DNA of 64,000 nt from Glossina fuscipes (Eukaryota; Arthropoda; Insecta; Diptera; Glossinidae). Under the pieces are notes generated by a model. It did no database searches. It was not told where the DNA came from and saw only the letters and a program-made list of their open reading frames with translations. The first letter of the stretch is position 1. Each line of letters starts with the position of its first letter. The translations under genes were made by a program, and so were the position numbers. The stretch spans positions 13,100,570-13,164,569 of the forward strand of contig NW_023998414.1 in NCBI RefSeq assembly GCF_014805625.2, in the 5' to 3' direction. This document shows positions 34,541 to 45,810 of the stretch, piece by piece.

Positions 34541-36471
34541 GGCTATATGAATAATTGTAAGATGATGTAGGCCAGTATATAGTGTACTGGCAGGCCGTAC
34601 CTCTTAACTTGTTTTTTTTTTTTTTTACAAAATTCTTCTTGTAGATATATGCGTGGAACCCTTAATATTTAGACGGGTTTGTGTGAAAATATGTAAGCAA
34701 ACGCTATATTTGAATATGGAATTTTTTAGAATATCAAGCAACAAAACACATAATTTTTTTTTTCGTTATATAGAAAGTACTGTATGGTATGTTTACTCGA
34801 GGTCATGTTATTACTATTATTGCATCCGCTTCATTTCCCGGCGTATAATTGCTATTTAATTTCACGTCCATATGTCACTTTGCTTATTTAAACTATACTT
34901 ATTGTCCACAACGAAATTTGCCATTTTATGTGTGAAATATGAAATGAAAATAAAGCACTTTTAACATTCAAAGCATTCCTTTTTTTTCGGATCAGTTAAG
35001 GAGCGAATTAAAATGGATTTGGTTGTTCGTGCTTCTTGATTCCTTCTTATCTTTGTTGGTCGTCTTGTAAGTCTGTGTATGTTTATGTTTCCAAATCAGT
35101 TCGTCAATGCGTCCTTCGCCTCGTTTTTTTACATTTTCACAACCATTGGATGGTTTGTCTATCTTTTCTATATATATACTCATTGAAATGCATGACGAAA
35201 AATTCATTCACAGCAACCTATTCCTAAGTGAATTCATCAATTCGTATATGTGCTTGTGTGCATATGCGTATGCATGAACATCTATATATGGAAGTGTCTG
35301 GACGTCTGTCTTTTTGTATATGTTTAAACATCTGTTTGGTTTTACGTGTGAATGTTTATGCATTTGTACAGTTATAATTGCGCTAAAATTCTTTTCCTAT
35401 TTTTATACCTTCTTCGAAAAGAAAGTTGCAAATCCAATGTAAATTTTCCAAACTTTTTTCTTGATTAATAGGTGCGTGAAGTAAATTGATTATCCGCAAA
35501 AAAAAGTAATGCTTCAAATTTCGTGGATTTTCCGGAAGGGACTGGACAACTTGGACTACCTGCGTTTTATGTGCTCTTCTCCAACTTTTCTAATACACCA
35601 ACTAACAGATGACCATGGATTTTTGATCATTTAAAGTCAGGTAAAAACAGAAATATGTTATTGTAGCTTCATCAAAATGATCTTTAAGGAGCGATTCGAA
35701 AGCTTTTGGCGAAGTGAATAGGTTTTGAATAAGGTTTTTACGATTGATTATGAATTTGTTTATTGAATGATACATTTTGCGACCGTTTTCTACGTCATTT
35801 CGCAATGCGTGAAGTGCAAAATGTGTGGTTTGGCTTTGACAGGTGCCGCAAAGGAGGCACTTCCATGCCCCAAATGGTCGCGGAGGCGGAATATTTGAAT
35901 ATGTATTCGCATTTTTACAATCGTAGGATTGCAGATGAAAAGTAAAAGTCATAATAAAAATTTTGATAATAAGAAAAAACTACTACTACTTCCCAACTAC
36001 GGTGGCAAATGGCTCATCCTACACCACCCTATCTCATCTTACAATAATTCATATAAAAAACTATTCAAAATAAAGTGTAACATGAGAAGTGATCGCAAAA
36101 ATGATATGATCCAAACCATTTGCAATAATAGTCGTGTTTGCGTCAAAACAGGCCTGTGTACTCGATTTCATTGAAATATCTCAAAAATTGCGATCCAGAA
36201 GGGTTTCACATAAACCCCTTTCATTATACCATTCGATTAATCAAGTTGTCTGTCCACTCGTCCGTATGATAGTTTTGTTACTTTGTGTCCAACCTACAGG
36301 TCGCATTTATACGCCTGAATAGCCGAGTAGATAACGAACAGGGTAGTATTGATGAAAGAAAAGAAAAAAAAAAGAAAAGAAATTGCGACTGTAAAAAGCT
36401 AAGTCCACTCTCAAGCAGCGTTAATACTTAAGAATTTAAATACATATTTAAGGAAAATATGCATAAATTTA

Positions 36472-36508
<37 letters not shown>

Positions 36509-37080
36509 GTAATTTACAAATTATATTTGATACCGATTTGAAATAGGTAAAGGTAAGAGTTGTTTCGTTTGAATGTATGTTAAATGCTAAAACAAATGTT
36601 GCTTAGGCAACATTTTTTTTTTTTTTTTTTTTGTTCTTTTGAATGCCACCATTATAGGTTGAACATTCATTTCTGTTACAAAAATTTACTCATTTACTCA
36701 CACTTATGAATATATAAGATAATGGGAAGATTTCGCGCTGTACACTATTGTAATGAATTTCGGTTTATGATGGATGATATTCTTCTTATATTCGCAATTT
36801 TAAATATTTATTGGTTTATTTTTCATTATATCGGTAACAGTGCCACCACATAATCATTTAATCTACTTTATATGTTTCAATTTAATTAAATATTCACAAA
36901 AATCAACAAAACAAACTCAGCATATGCACATACATACATGCATAGAATGCAGTCTAAACAGCAGTAATAAAATAAAGTAAATAATAAAAATTGTTTACAA
37001 CGTTACTCTCGCACACACACACACATATCGCTGCGGTAATCGATATGTGCAATTCAATACGATTCGTTAATTACATATGT
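34541..37080. other. Non-coding stretch with one unexplained minus-strand frame
   Basis: Mostly AT-rich DNA with poly(T) at 36476-36505 and 36611-36632. At 35602-35952 the minus strand has 116 open codons with a Cys/His cluster (WKCLLCGTC) and a natural-looking C-terminal half, but no initiation context or splice sites support it. A SINE-like A box (CCTGAATAGCCGAGTAG, 36314-36330) stands alone. Confidence 0.4.
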
Positions 37081-37099
37081 TTATATGCATATACGTATA

Positions 37100-37290
37100 T
37101 GTATGTAAATGCATTCTTGTGAATTTAAAATAGATATAATGCATTGTTTGTTATATATGTTTGAACTACGATTAGTTTCAGTAAGAGCAACAATTGATGG
37201 CTTTTGTCCTAATACGAAATTATTCATTTGATCCTTCAATGTATATAATACTAAATGAATGATTGGCATAATAGAGAAACAAATGCAGCC
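37100..37290 (-). pseudogene. Possible LINE endonuclease relic
   Basis: A minus-strand frame contains LKDQMNNFVLGQKPSIVALTETN. The P-x-I-[VL]-[AC]-L-T-E-T core resembles the conserved Glu-containing motif of the apurinic-like endonuclease of non-LTR retrotransposons (typically KPDIIALTET after an amphipathic helix). Nothing else of the domain is recognisable, and the region is strongly AT-rich, so the call rests on one motif. A diverged host exon or chance are alternatives. Confidence 0.38.
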
Positions 37291-37343
37291 ACGACTATCA
37301 CATCTCCATAAATGACTATTATTCCAATACACATGCATATGCA

Positions 37344-37346
<3 letters not shown>

Positions 37347-37376
<30 letters not shown>
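37347..37376. repeat. (TA)n microsatellite
   Basis: TA run of about 30 bases. Confidence 0.95.
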
Positions 37377-37378
<2 letters not shown>

Positions 37379-38318
37379 AACTAACTAAAACAAACCGATT
37401 AATTAAGTACAAAATTGAATATCTTTACTCGTCATGAAACGATAACAAGCGATGAAAATGAACTTAGCTTAAACTAACTAACAAAAGGAATTTCAAATGT
37501 GATTTTCAATATACCGAAGGATTATTACATTTTACGTACACAAAAAAATTAAAAAAAAATTCTCTTTTCACTCTCATATGTTTAGATCTCTAGTATTCCT
37601 TAAATTAAGTTCACACCATAGCGTAGCGTAAAACTCTATTAGGAAAATTTCGAGAATTATTTATAAAAAATGATTTACAAAGTTATAGGAATTTATTTCA
37701 ATGATTAGGGGATTTATTATATCATCATTCACTTCATTAACTTTGTTCCTTAAGAGCCGTAATTCCATTCTCTCCGCTAAAACTGATGCGTACCGCATAA
37801 AAATCCCATCTACGTGTGTTCTGAAAAAAAAAAAAAAAAATACTGAAATTATTTGGTGGCGAGCAGTTAATTCGCAAAAAAACGAACAGAGAAAAACGAT
37901 CTCACTATTTGCAAAAAAAATCTGGCCATTTCAATGGGGCTAACCGCCCTTCGGACGATAAACTATTTTTTTTTTTTTTTTTTTTTATAGGGAACAAACA
38001 GTTTCTTCATAAAAACCATAATTCTTTTGGGCTCATGGGTTAAATAATAAGGGGCAAAATCCTCCGGAGTTGCTGCCACCTGCCTGTCTGGCATATAAGG
38101 TTTACTAATCGATATGTAAGATATGATATTTACAAAAAAATTTCGTAAGAACGCTTTCAACAGCCTTGTCCGATAGTCACTGTTGCTGTCGTCTTAATGC
38201 AAATGTGTATTGATTTGAAGGTTCAGCTTTTGTTATTTCCCTAGTAACTAGCGCCTCTCTGAAGGTCATATTGAAACCTATGTAAACGAAGAAGTTGTTT
38301 AAATTTCAGCGATCAGCG

Positions 38319-38378
38319 AAAGATGCGAACTTAAGGAGAAAGATGTGAACTTAAAGAGAAGGATGCGCACTTAATTGC
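38319..38378. repeat. 20-bp minisatellite, three units
   Basis: Three consecutive 20-base units of the form AAAGATGCGAACTTAAGGAG (38319, 38339, 38359) differ at a few positions. It lies just beside a SINE copy. Confidence 0.85.
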
Positions 38379-38400
38379 GTAGTAGTTTTTTGAGTTCAAA

Positions 38401-38564
38401 TATTATTATTACTATTATTATAATTAATTTAACCAGAGCAATGAATTCCTAAACTAAAGTCTTAAAGTACTGGCATCTAAGGCTTTATTCGGCTTTATTG
38501 ATAAGTCTATCGCACTAGGGTTGTTAGCCGATATATTTTGCTTACTCGATGAGTCAGGCGGCCG
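38401..38564 (-). mobile_element. tRNA-derived SINE, diverged copy
   Basis: The minus-strand element shows the (AAT)n tail (38401-38425), body words CTAAAGTCTTAAAGTACTGG and GGCATCTAAGGC, and a decayed head ending in CGATGAGTCAGGCGG (plus strand). The B box is destroyed by a deletion. No target duplication could be seen. This is an older copy than those at 7366, 10512 and 45622. Confidence 0.75.
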
Positions 38565-38782
38565 AAACTAAATCATTGATTGCATGAAGCATGAGTTCAC
38601 AAGGCCTTAGGATAATAGCTTTAGAATCGCATTTATATTTTGCAAAATATTTTAATTGACTTTCGACATAATCGTCTTTTGAGTCAATTCACTTAAGGCA
38701 ACGATGATCTCAATGTTTTTAAATCGACTGACACTTTTTACTATCGGTAAAACTTAGCTCTTGTCATTTTCATATTTGGCAG

Positions 38783-38931
38783 TAAAAGAGAGAAATAATA
38801 TGCCACCAAATCATAGGGGCTTTATCAACCAGCCATTTGTGCTTATGGACCTTAAGACTTTCTGCAATGAAAACTTAATTCTCGTTATCCTTTATTACGA
38901 AATGTTTTACTTCTGGCTTTTGATAATTTAT
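38783..38931 (+). CDS. Weak candidate exon, product unknown
   Basis: A pyrimidine-rich tract ending TTTGGCAG (38775-38782) precedes 49 open codons that stop at TTTAT|GTGAGT, a strong donor. The peptide includes NNMPPNHRGFINQPFVLMDL and then a hydrophobic stretch. It is 149 bp, entered in phase 1 and left in phase 0. No family recognised. The hydrophobic end is what AT-rich DNA yields by chance, so confidence is low. Confidence 0.22.
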
Positions 38932-39742
38932 GTGAGTGTAATTCATATTATTTTGAGGTCGATTTTTTTTTTTTTTTTTTTTGCACAAGTCGTTCTTGAA
39001 AAAAATATGCGATTTTCGTAAGAAAATATATTATTCTAGCATACTAAATGAAGTTGAGTAATTGGACGGATTGGATAGGATAACTTTTAGAACACTATCC
39101 CATATAAGCGATAGTGAAAAGAAATTGAAGATCAACATAAAACAATCAAATCTAATATTTAGTATTTTATATTTACTCTATATATATTTAATTTAGTATA
39201 TATATATTTATTTAGTATATATAAATATATGTATGTATTTAGAAACGCAACAGGTTTTTACATAAGTTTTTTGGTCAAAAAAAAAAATCAATTTTTTATT
39301 GAGGCGAAATGATGTAAGGAATTTAATGGTCGGTCATGTGCGGAAGCAACGTTTTAATTTGTTTTTAGATTCCGGAAAATGACGATTTTGAAATCTAATA
39401 CTACGAGCATGCAGTCATGCTAAGTATTCATAATATTTCATAACCTAAAATGGTTAGTGAGATGGGAATTAAAAGTGAAATTAGACCAAAGTCAAATTAT
39501 TGAGTCCTAGCTTGTCGGCAAACGAGGTGATTCTTAAAATAATCCAATCTCCCCGCTCTTGCTAACTCTACGAACATTGCTTAAAGATTGTGCGTGAATT
39601 AAAGACAGACGGACAGACTATTCGATAACTTAACTTCACAAGCGGACTATCGTTCTGGTACACTTGGCCAAGAGCATTACCTAGAGGCATCAAGGGGAAA
39701 GTGTTTCAATACGTAATTATAGCACATAATTTTTAAATAAAC

Positions 39743-39774
<32 letters not shown>

Positions 39775-42037
39775 TATTTTTATTTTGGAAGTGAAAAAGA
39801 AAAAAATTAAAATGTAAGTAACGTTTACTAGATAATCAAAAAGAGATTAAATATTTTCGCGCAATCAAATAAAATAATATATAAACTTTGTATATTATTA
39901 TATATATAATAGTAATATTATTATTACTATTATTATTATTATTAATTTAGAAAAGTGAAATTTTCTTTGATTTTTGTATGTACATATGTAAATACATTCA
40001 TTCGTATGTATCGAAAAATATGATGAAAAGATAAAACTGTTAAGATTGTATTTTATAGACGTAAGCATTTTTGCACGGCATTTATTTATCTATTTGATTG
40101 GATATTTTAAAATGTTACACAAATACATTTAAAATACAAAAATGTGGGCCACACGCGCATTTGCGCAATTTATTGAAAAAATATCAAGGAAAAATCCTTG
40201 AAAATCGTTTAAATATTTTTTGCTCATTTTTTTTGTTTTTTTTTTTTTTTTGTTTCATTTTAAATGAAAATACAATAAACGGTTATTGCATTGCCACAAG
40301 TTACCCGTGCTAAAAAGGCAAACATTGTTGAACGCTATTAAAATATATGAGAAACAAAAAATAAAAAAAAAAATAAATAACGGAGTCCATATTGCTCACG
40401 CATATAGAGGCACTTGTATATCACACATATTCATACATCCGGAGGTATGCTAGTGACTATAGAAATTTTTTCACGAAAATATGAAAGCAAAAGAAAGAAA
40501 CAACAAAAAACAAAACAAGAATAAAGCAAAAAAAAACAAAAAAAAAAAACGGGGCAAAATATTGGTAAAATAATACAACGTATAACGAAAATCGAAAATA
40601 TAGCAACAACACTTTTGCTAGTGTACACTAGCACAGTCGGCAAGATATGTACACAATTGTGAGCAAGCATACGAACATTTATACAAATCTATTTCTGTAT
40701 GTAGGCGGTATGTAAGTATGTAAAACTATAAAACCATCTCTTCCTATATTTAAGAGTATACGAGTAAAGAAACATAAATGTCGTGTGAAAAAATCTTGCT
40801 TATCGGTTAAATCATTAAAACAATTTTGCTATCATATATTTTACTTTGCTCTAAGTGGTCTGACAATAGATAGATACTTTAATATATTTTTTTGGCCATT
40901 TATTAATAAACTATTGAATTAGGTAACTATCACACAATAATAATAATTATAATTATAATTATAATTGGATATTAAATACTTGTTCTTTGCAATTGAACAC
41001 ATTTTGCCACTAATGCAAGATGTATTAATATTAACAGGAAAACTACCTAATGGATATTGCAAAGCATAACCCGGAAGAGAATGACCAAATGCCTTTAGAT
41101 ATTTTACTTGGACACACTACAGTGACAGCCCAGCTACCCGGATCCGGACGCAGAGAGAAAATGCACACTCAACATTGCGAGACTGATTAATTTCCAAGTG
41201 TGTATATGATGAGAATCCGTTGAACGCAAGTAACGCTCGCAAGTAATTAACAGATAATCTGTTTATGTTAAGAAGATCTACATAAGGACGTACAGTCATA
41301 TTTATTAAATATATGAATAAAAATTTATTCAAATTAATTCAAGTCTTAGCACCTTAGTGCTCTTGTCGCTTGTGGGAGGATCTAGGAGTAAAAATTAAAG
41401 TCATAGATGGGTCATAATTTTATGCGATCTTAAGTAGGAAATATATATAAAAATTTTTTGAAACTCCCTTCATAAGAATATTATGTGTTTTAGAAACGTA
41501 TTAGAAGGTTCCATTTAGACTGTAGAGGCGATATAATCGCAAGCGAATTCTGTTTTGATCATATTTCATAAAAGAAAATTCTGTACACAATCGAGATAAA
41601 TTATGACATTTTCTCGCTAACTTTTCATTAGAAGGTTCTTCTCTCCTCATGGCATTGCTGGTGAAAAAATTAGATAATATTTTATGATTATTATTTTCTG
41701 CTATCCCGAGAGAGACGAGCTAGCCATGTTTTTGTATTCAGCGGCTTGCCCGTGCTACCATTTTCATTTACCAGTTTTCCTCATGTCATCTTTTCATCAA
41801 TTTTGCTCCATTTCGAGTGACCGTCCATATGAGTGTCCATCTGTCTGCATATCCATCCGCCTGTTTATTTGCAGACGCGTTTGTATATCTATCCCATGGG
41901 TTAGCCGTCCGTCTATTTATACATTATCTGTTCATTTGTCCCCCTATCCGCATGTCCTTCTGTTTATTTACTCATCAATTTTATCGCAGCATACGCAACT
42001 ATTTGTCCAGGCTCCTGCACATCTGTTTGACTATTCG

Positions 42038-42097
<60 letters not shown>

Positions 42098-42359
42098 TTC
42101 CGTCTGTAAGTGAAAAAGTTAAAAACGAAAGCGATAGTTAATTTTAGGCCACGTGATTATCCGCCACTATTATTTATGCAAGGTTATGCCGCTGTAGCCC
42201 TTAATCCTCTGAGCAGAATTAATAATTAAAGCACAAGCGACATTTTTTTATATTTTTAATTTACTTTGTTAACACAAGTTTAAAATAATTTTGCTTATTT
42301 TTGAACTAAACGGGGTAAGAATGAAAAAGGCTTTGCTATTAAAATTGATGTAAAATTGT
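38932..42359. other. Non-coding AT-rich stretch
   Basis: No gene seen. Contains poly(T) at 38965-38982, TA runs at 39178-39230 and 39741-39774, ATT/TTA repeats at 39908-39946, (AATTAT)n at about 40936-40966, GTCY-like fragments near 39604-39620, and a pyrimidine-rich segment 41816-42035 of degenerate CCATCTGT/CCGTCTGT words leading into the (TC)n tract. Confidence 0.55.
42040..42092. repeat. (TC)n microsatellite
   Basis: TC run with three TTTC interruptions. Confidence 0.93.
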
Positions 42360-42660
42360 AATTTTGTAAAAGTGGCAGACAGACAAGCGCCAGTGCCTAG
42401 AATGGTGATCGATGAACAACGTTTTAAGAGCACTACCAAACTACGTTCGTGTTAATTTCTCAAAAATTCCGAGCTAGAGGTTAAACACAAAATACATGGA
42501 GAGATATCAGACGAACAGGCGGCCAGATAAGCTTAGTCAATATTCAGAAGACGATTCTCAGTCTATCGGTACAATCCATGGCGGGTCTATCTGTAGCCAT
42601 TCTGCGTTACGTATGTCCCCATCACTTTATTATATCCTGCAACTTAAGCGGTATAGGCTA
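42360..42660 (-). repeat. Dispersed GTCY-type repeat, copy 3, opposite orientation
   Basis: The plus strand reads GTGGCAGACAGACAAGCG, then ATTCTCAGTCTATCGGTAC, GGCGGGTCTATCTG, TTCTGCGTTACGTATG and ACTTTATTATATCCTGCAAC. This is the complement-strand view of the blocks seen at 2340 and 34200, and it ends in the word TATATCCTG. Confidence 0.6.
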
Positions 42661-43464
42661 TAAGAATGCATTTGCCTGTGAAAAGAAAACGCTATAGTGA
42701 TATGAGGCCAGGCAAACAGCTCGCAACGATGCAACAAATCCACGGCCATATTGCAGGATACCCATGATATGATCTCGGCATATACATCTTTCCAATTTAT
42801 AATCTATGAATTGTGAACGCTTAACAAAGTCTATGCAGATATTTGTATTCGTATTAAGAGTTCATTTTTTAAATATATCTTTACGTATATAATATAAATA
42901 TTTTTATTCATTTCTAATTAATCTTCGTGTTTCATAGAGAAGGAAATTCTCCAAAGTAATGCATTTTAATTACATGTTAAAACGTTATTCCCATACAAAT
43001 AGATTCATAAGAACTGGACAATTGTGTCGGAGCAATTAAATTCTCAGCTTTTAATTAAATGAATTGTTGTTATACTACTTTATTTGTCACTAATTTATTT
43101 GTAGTTATTTTCATTTAATTAAGTGCTGAATTTTCTTTAAACAAACTTTACGCTAATTTCAATTTAAGAGTAATATATTTTATTGGCGTGAAATTGGCCC
43201 ATCGTGTGTAGACCACATATTTGTCTTCACTCCAAGCTGCACTATCTTCATAGTCGGGTCGCGCTTTTGCTTAGGTAACTTGAACTTGAACATTGAACGG
43301 CAGTGAAATTATATGTATATATAAAACTAAATCATACATTATGCTATAAAAAGTGCAAAATGAAATTTACCGTTACCGTTTACCATGAAGTGTACGTACT
43401 ACAATTGGCGAAAAATTGCAAAATACAAAGCGTGTTATAAAAAATTTTTAAAAAGATCACTAAT

Positions 43465-43689
43465 TCAGATCACGAATTGAATCAATCTCTTGAAATTCTT
43501 TAGTTGATCCGTGAAAGTTAAGTCATTATTTTGCTGGTCTGTCTTCCAAGAATTGCGAGACCTATGTTTCCTATCTTCGATTAAAAACTTTAACCGTCTT
43601 GTTAAGATATCTAAAGAACTCTCATCAAATGTATCATCATCCTTGATGTAAGTTGGATATTCACATAATATGCAAAGAACTATGTTCAA
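43465..43689 (-). CDS. Candidate terminal coding exon, product unknown
   Basis: On the minus strand a long pyrimidine tract (complement of 43692-43720) ends in the strong acceptor CTGCCCATAG (AG at 43690-43691). From 43689 one frame is open for 74 codons and ends in TGA at 43465-43467. The peptide is polar and varied, e.g. YPTYIKDDDTFDESSLDIL and RRLKFLIEDRKHRSRNSW, unlike chance frames in this DNA. A plausible AATAAA lies downstream near 43095 on the minus strand. I recognise no family. It lies immediately downstream of the jockey-clade relic, but its sequence does not resemble the end of a jockey reverse transcriptase. If real, it is the last coding exon of a minus-strand gene entered in phase 0. 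Confidence 0.4.
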   Translation of the reverse strand: MNIVLCILCEYPTYIKDDDTFDESSLDILTRRLKFLIEDRKHRSRNSWKTDQQNNDLTFTDQLKNFKRLIQFVI

Positions 43690-43779
43690 CTATGGGCAGA
43701 GAAAAAACAAAAAAAAGAAGGAAAAATTTCAAATCAACAATTAAGTTTATTCAGAAACATTGAATTGTTCAGCGATAAT

Positions 43780-44083
43780 TTATATCCAACGCGTCTCGAA
43801 CATATTTTAAAGGTTGATTTATAGAGCGATTCGTAAAGAACTTAAAAGTACGAATCAACTTTGCCCATCATTTGACGGACATCGTTCTTCCAAAAGCATC
43901 TTTTAAGGATATGCAAGCAAATAATAACAGTTGGGGTCAAATATGTTGAGGGAATAGTGTTGCTGTGCTATCTACACATGTCGCAATTAAAATGCTATCA
44001 GCGACAGAAAAAGCTGGAGTGAAAATCGCATAGAGTACGCGACTTAAAACACTTTCCTGAATCACTCCTCCTTCAACTTTATA

Positions 44084-44123
<40 letters not shown>

Positions 44124-44880
44124 CTGTCGTTTTCAACTTTCACGCAGAACGTTTTGTTTTGCAAAGAGGGTTTGAGCAGCAAATACATGAAAATTAGTAG
44201 AAATTTTTTCAGTTTGAAATGCTATGCGTTATTGCGTAAGGCTTTCCCACATTTCTACTACTACTAGTCTCAATGCCTTCTTTGATGTACCTGATGACAT
44301 GATGAGATCACTAAATGGTATCCTGTTTATTCCTGAAACCGAACTAGTCATCGGGGATAATTGATTTTCATTTTAGAACTCGGGAGCAGTCTTTGCAGAT
44401 ATATTCTTTCAAACATTTTAGAAAATGCTATCGAATCGTTTATACGAGATTACAACACTTGATTCTTCGCATTTCCATTGTGTTGGAAAATGACTGGATT
44501 TTAACATGTTGTTCAAAATAAGTGTTAAGCAGATGGAAGCTTTAGACGGCAATTGTTTAAGTTAGTTAAGCAATCATAATCAAAAGATTTTTAAATGTTT
44601 TATTTGTTAACTTCTTCTTCGACTTCAGCAACCGATATGTGTCTGGCGTACTATATCCATTGGACATATATCATATTTCTTTTGTGCTTGAAATCAACAA
44701 CAAAGGTTATTAGTTTAGCGAAAAGTTTCTTTCAGATAATGGGCAACGTTTTTGCCTTTCTCTAGGAAGGAATTTTCACGCCGTGGATAGGTTTTTGAAA
44801 TCCCATTGGCATTGCATCTAGCGTTCTGCAGACTTATTTTGTAACCGAACTGCTTTTTAATGAAATCTTCAATTTTGCAA
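43780..44880 (-). pseudogene. Jockey-clade LINE relic: endonuclease start and reverse transcriptase
   Basis: Reading the minus strand downward, a conceptual order of jockey-clade ORF2 blocks is visible in shifting frames. First comes an endonuclease start with CNANGIS (about 44796-44820), then a spacer helix with VAEVEEEV (about 44615-44640). The reverse transcriptase follows with HFPTQWK (44472-44492), SKMFERIYLQRLLP (44381-44427) and, near 44020-44066, QESVLSRVLYAIF in place of the usual PQGSVLSPVLY. At 43951-43990 is ATCVDSTATLF where the catalytic FADDTAxL belongs. Stops and frameshifts are frequent, most of the endonuclease is deleted, and one catalytic Asp is lost. A (TA)n run (44086-44118) has expanded within the reverse transcriptase, between the VKVEND and EGGVIQESV blocks. 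The element is dead. Confidence 0.85.
44086..44118. repeat. (TA)n microsatellite inside the LINE relic
   Basis: TA run of about 33 bases lying between two reverse transcriptase blocks of the jockey-clade relic; it translates as an Ile-Tyr run in the relic frame. Confidence 0.93.
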
Positions 44881-45610
44881 AAAGATTAGGATTAGGATGC
44901 TATGCGTGATAGATAGTTGATAGCAATAATTTAGTTTTGCGCTTTCCTTTTGATCATAATTAAAAGTTTACTTTGTTTTATATGTGCATGCTTCCTACTA
45001 TTTTTTTTTAATTTTAATTCTCATATGATTTGTTTCTTCTTTCTTTTATTACTTTGCGTTAAATGGGAACGTAACGAAGACAATTTTAGCAAAGATAGAA
45101 ACTTGAAAAATTGGGATCATCTTGGTTGACTATCTTCACTTTGGTAACTTTTTTCTATTACTCTTGATTTTATTCTAATGGCACGAATAACGTAACGCAT
45201 GTATATGTATACATGTATAGATATGTTGCAGTTGAAAATATGTAGGCTCAGCTATATATACATACAATTGGTTTACTTTTTGCTTAAATTATAGTCATAT
45301 TTGCTTAGATATATTTATATTTAGTGTATACGTAAACACAAGCAAAACTTACATATGATGTTAAGGTTTTGTGTACGAAAGTCATAAACATGCTTATTTA
45401 TAATACAACAGACTAATTAAAATTTTCACTAAAATTGTTTTGAAGAATTTATTAGTTTTATCGATAATTAATATAATTAAAGCATATATTAGTTATATAT
45501 TTAATTGTCTTCTATGAGTGACTAATAGAAAAACTTCCTTGGATAATAGATTGTACTTTTTCTCTCTTATATGTTATTATTCTTTTATCCTAGCTCTCTT
45601 CATCATTGCT
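44881..45610. other. Non-coding AT-rich stretch
   Basis: Nothing recognised apart from a poly(T) at 45001 and TA-rich segments. Upstream parts of the LINE (its ORF1) could not be detected here. Confidence 0.55.
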
Positions 45611-45621
45611 CTATCAAATTA

Positions 45622-45799
45622 TTATTATTATTATTATTATTAATTTCGCCACAGAAATAAATTCTAAGACTAAACTCTTAAAAGCACTAGCATCTAAGGC
45701 TATCGGCTTTTATTAAAAACTCTACCGCACTTGAGATTCGAACCTACGACCATTGACTTGCTAGTCGAGATTCCTCCCCTTCGGCTACTCAGACGGATT
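45622..45799 (-). mobile_element. tRNA-derived SINE, best preserved copy
   Basis: This minus-strand element is flanked by a perfect 11-bp target duplication, CTATCAAATTA, at 45611-45621 and 45800-45810. The head on the minus strand reads CCGTCTGAGTAGCCGAAGGG (A box), then a B box GGTTCGAATCT (about 45734-45744). The body carries plus-strand CACTAGCATCTAAGGC and CTATCGGCTTTTATT, and the tail is (AAT)n. The intact B box and perfect flanks make it the youngest-looking copy. Total length without tail is about 155-160 bp. It has no coding capacity. Confidence 0.93.
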
Positions 45800-45810
45800 C
45801 TATCAAATTA

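Noticed and set aside
35602..35952. 116-codon minus-strand frame with a Cys/His cluster
   Set aside because: Interesting composition, but spacing does not match a classical zinc finger, and no acceptor, start context or relative was recognised.
41684..42113. 141- and 98-codon plus-strand frames
   Set aside because: They end in a (TC)n run (Ser-Leu) and otherwise follow degenerate pyrimidine-rich words; no motif.
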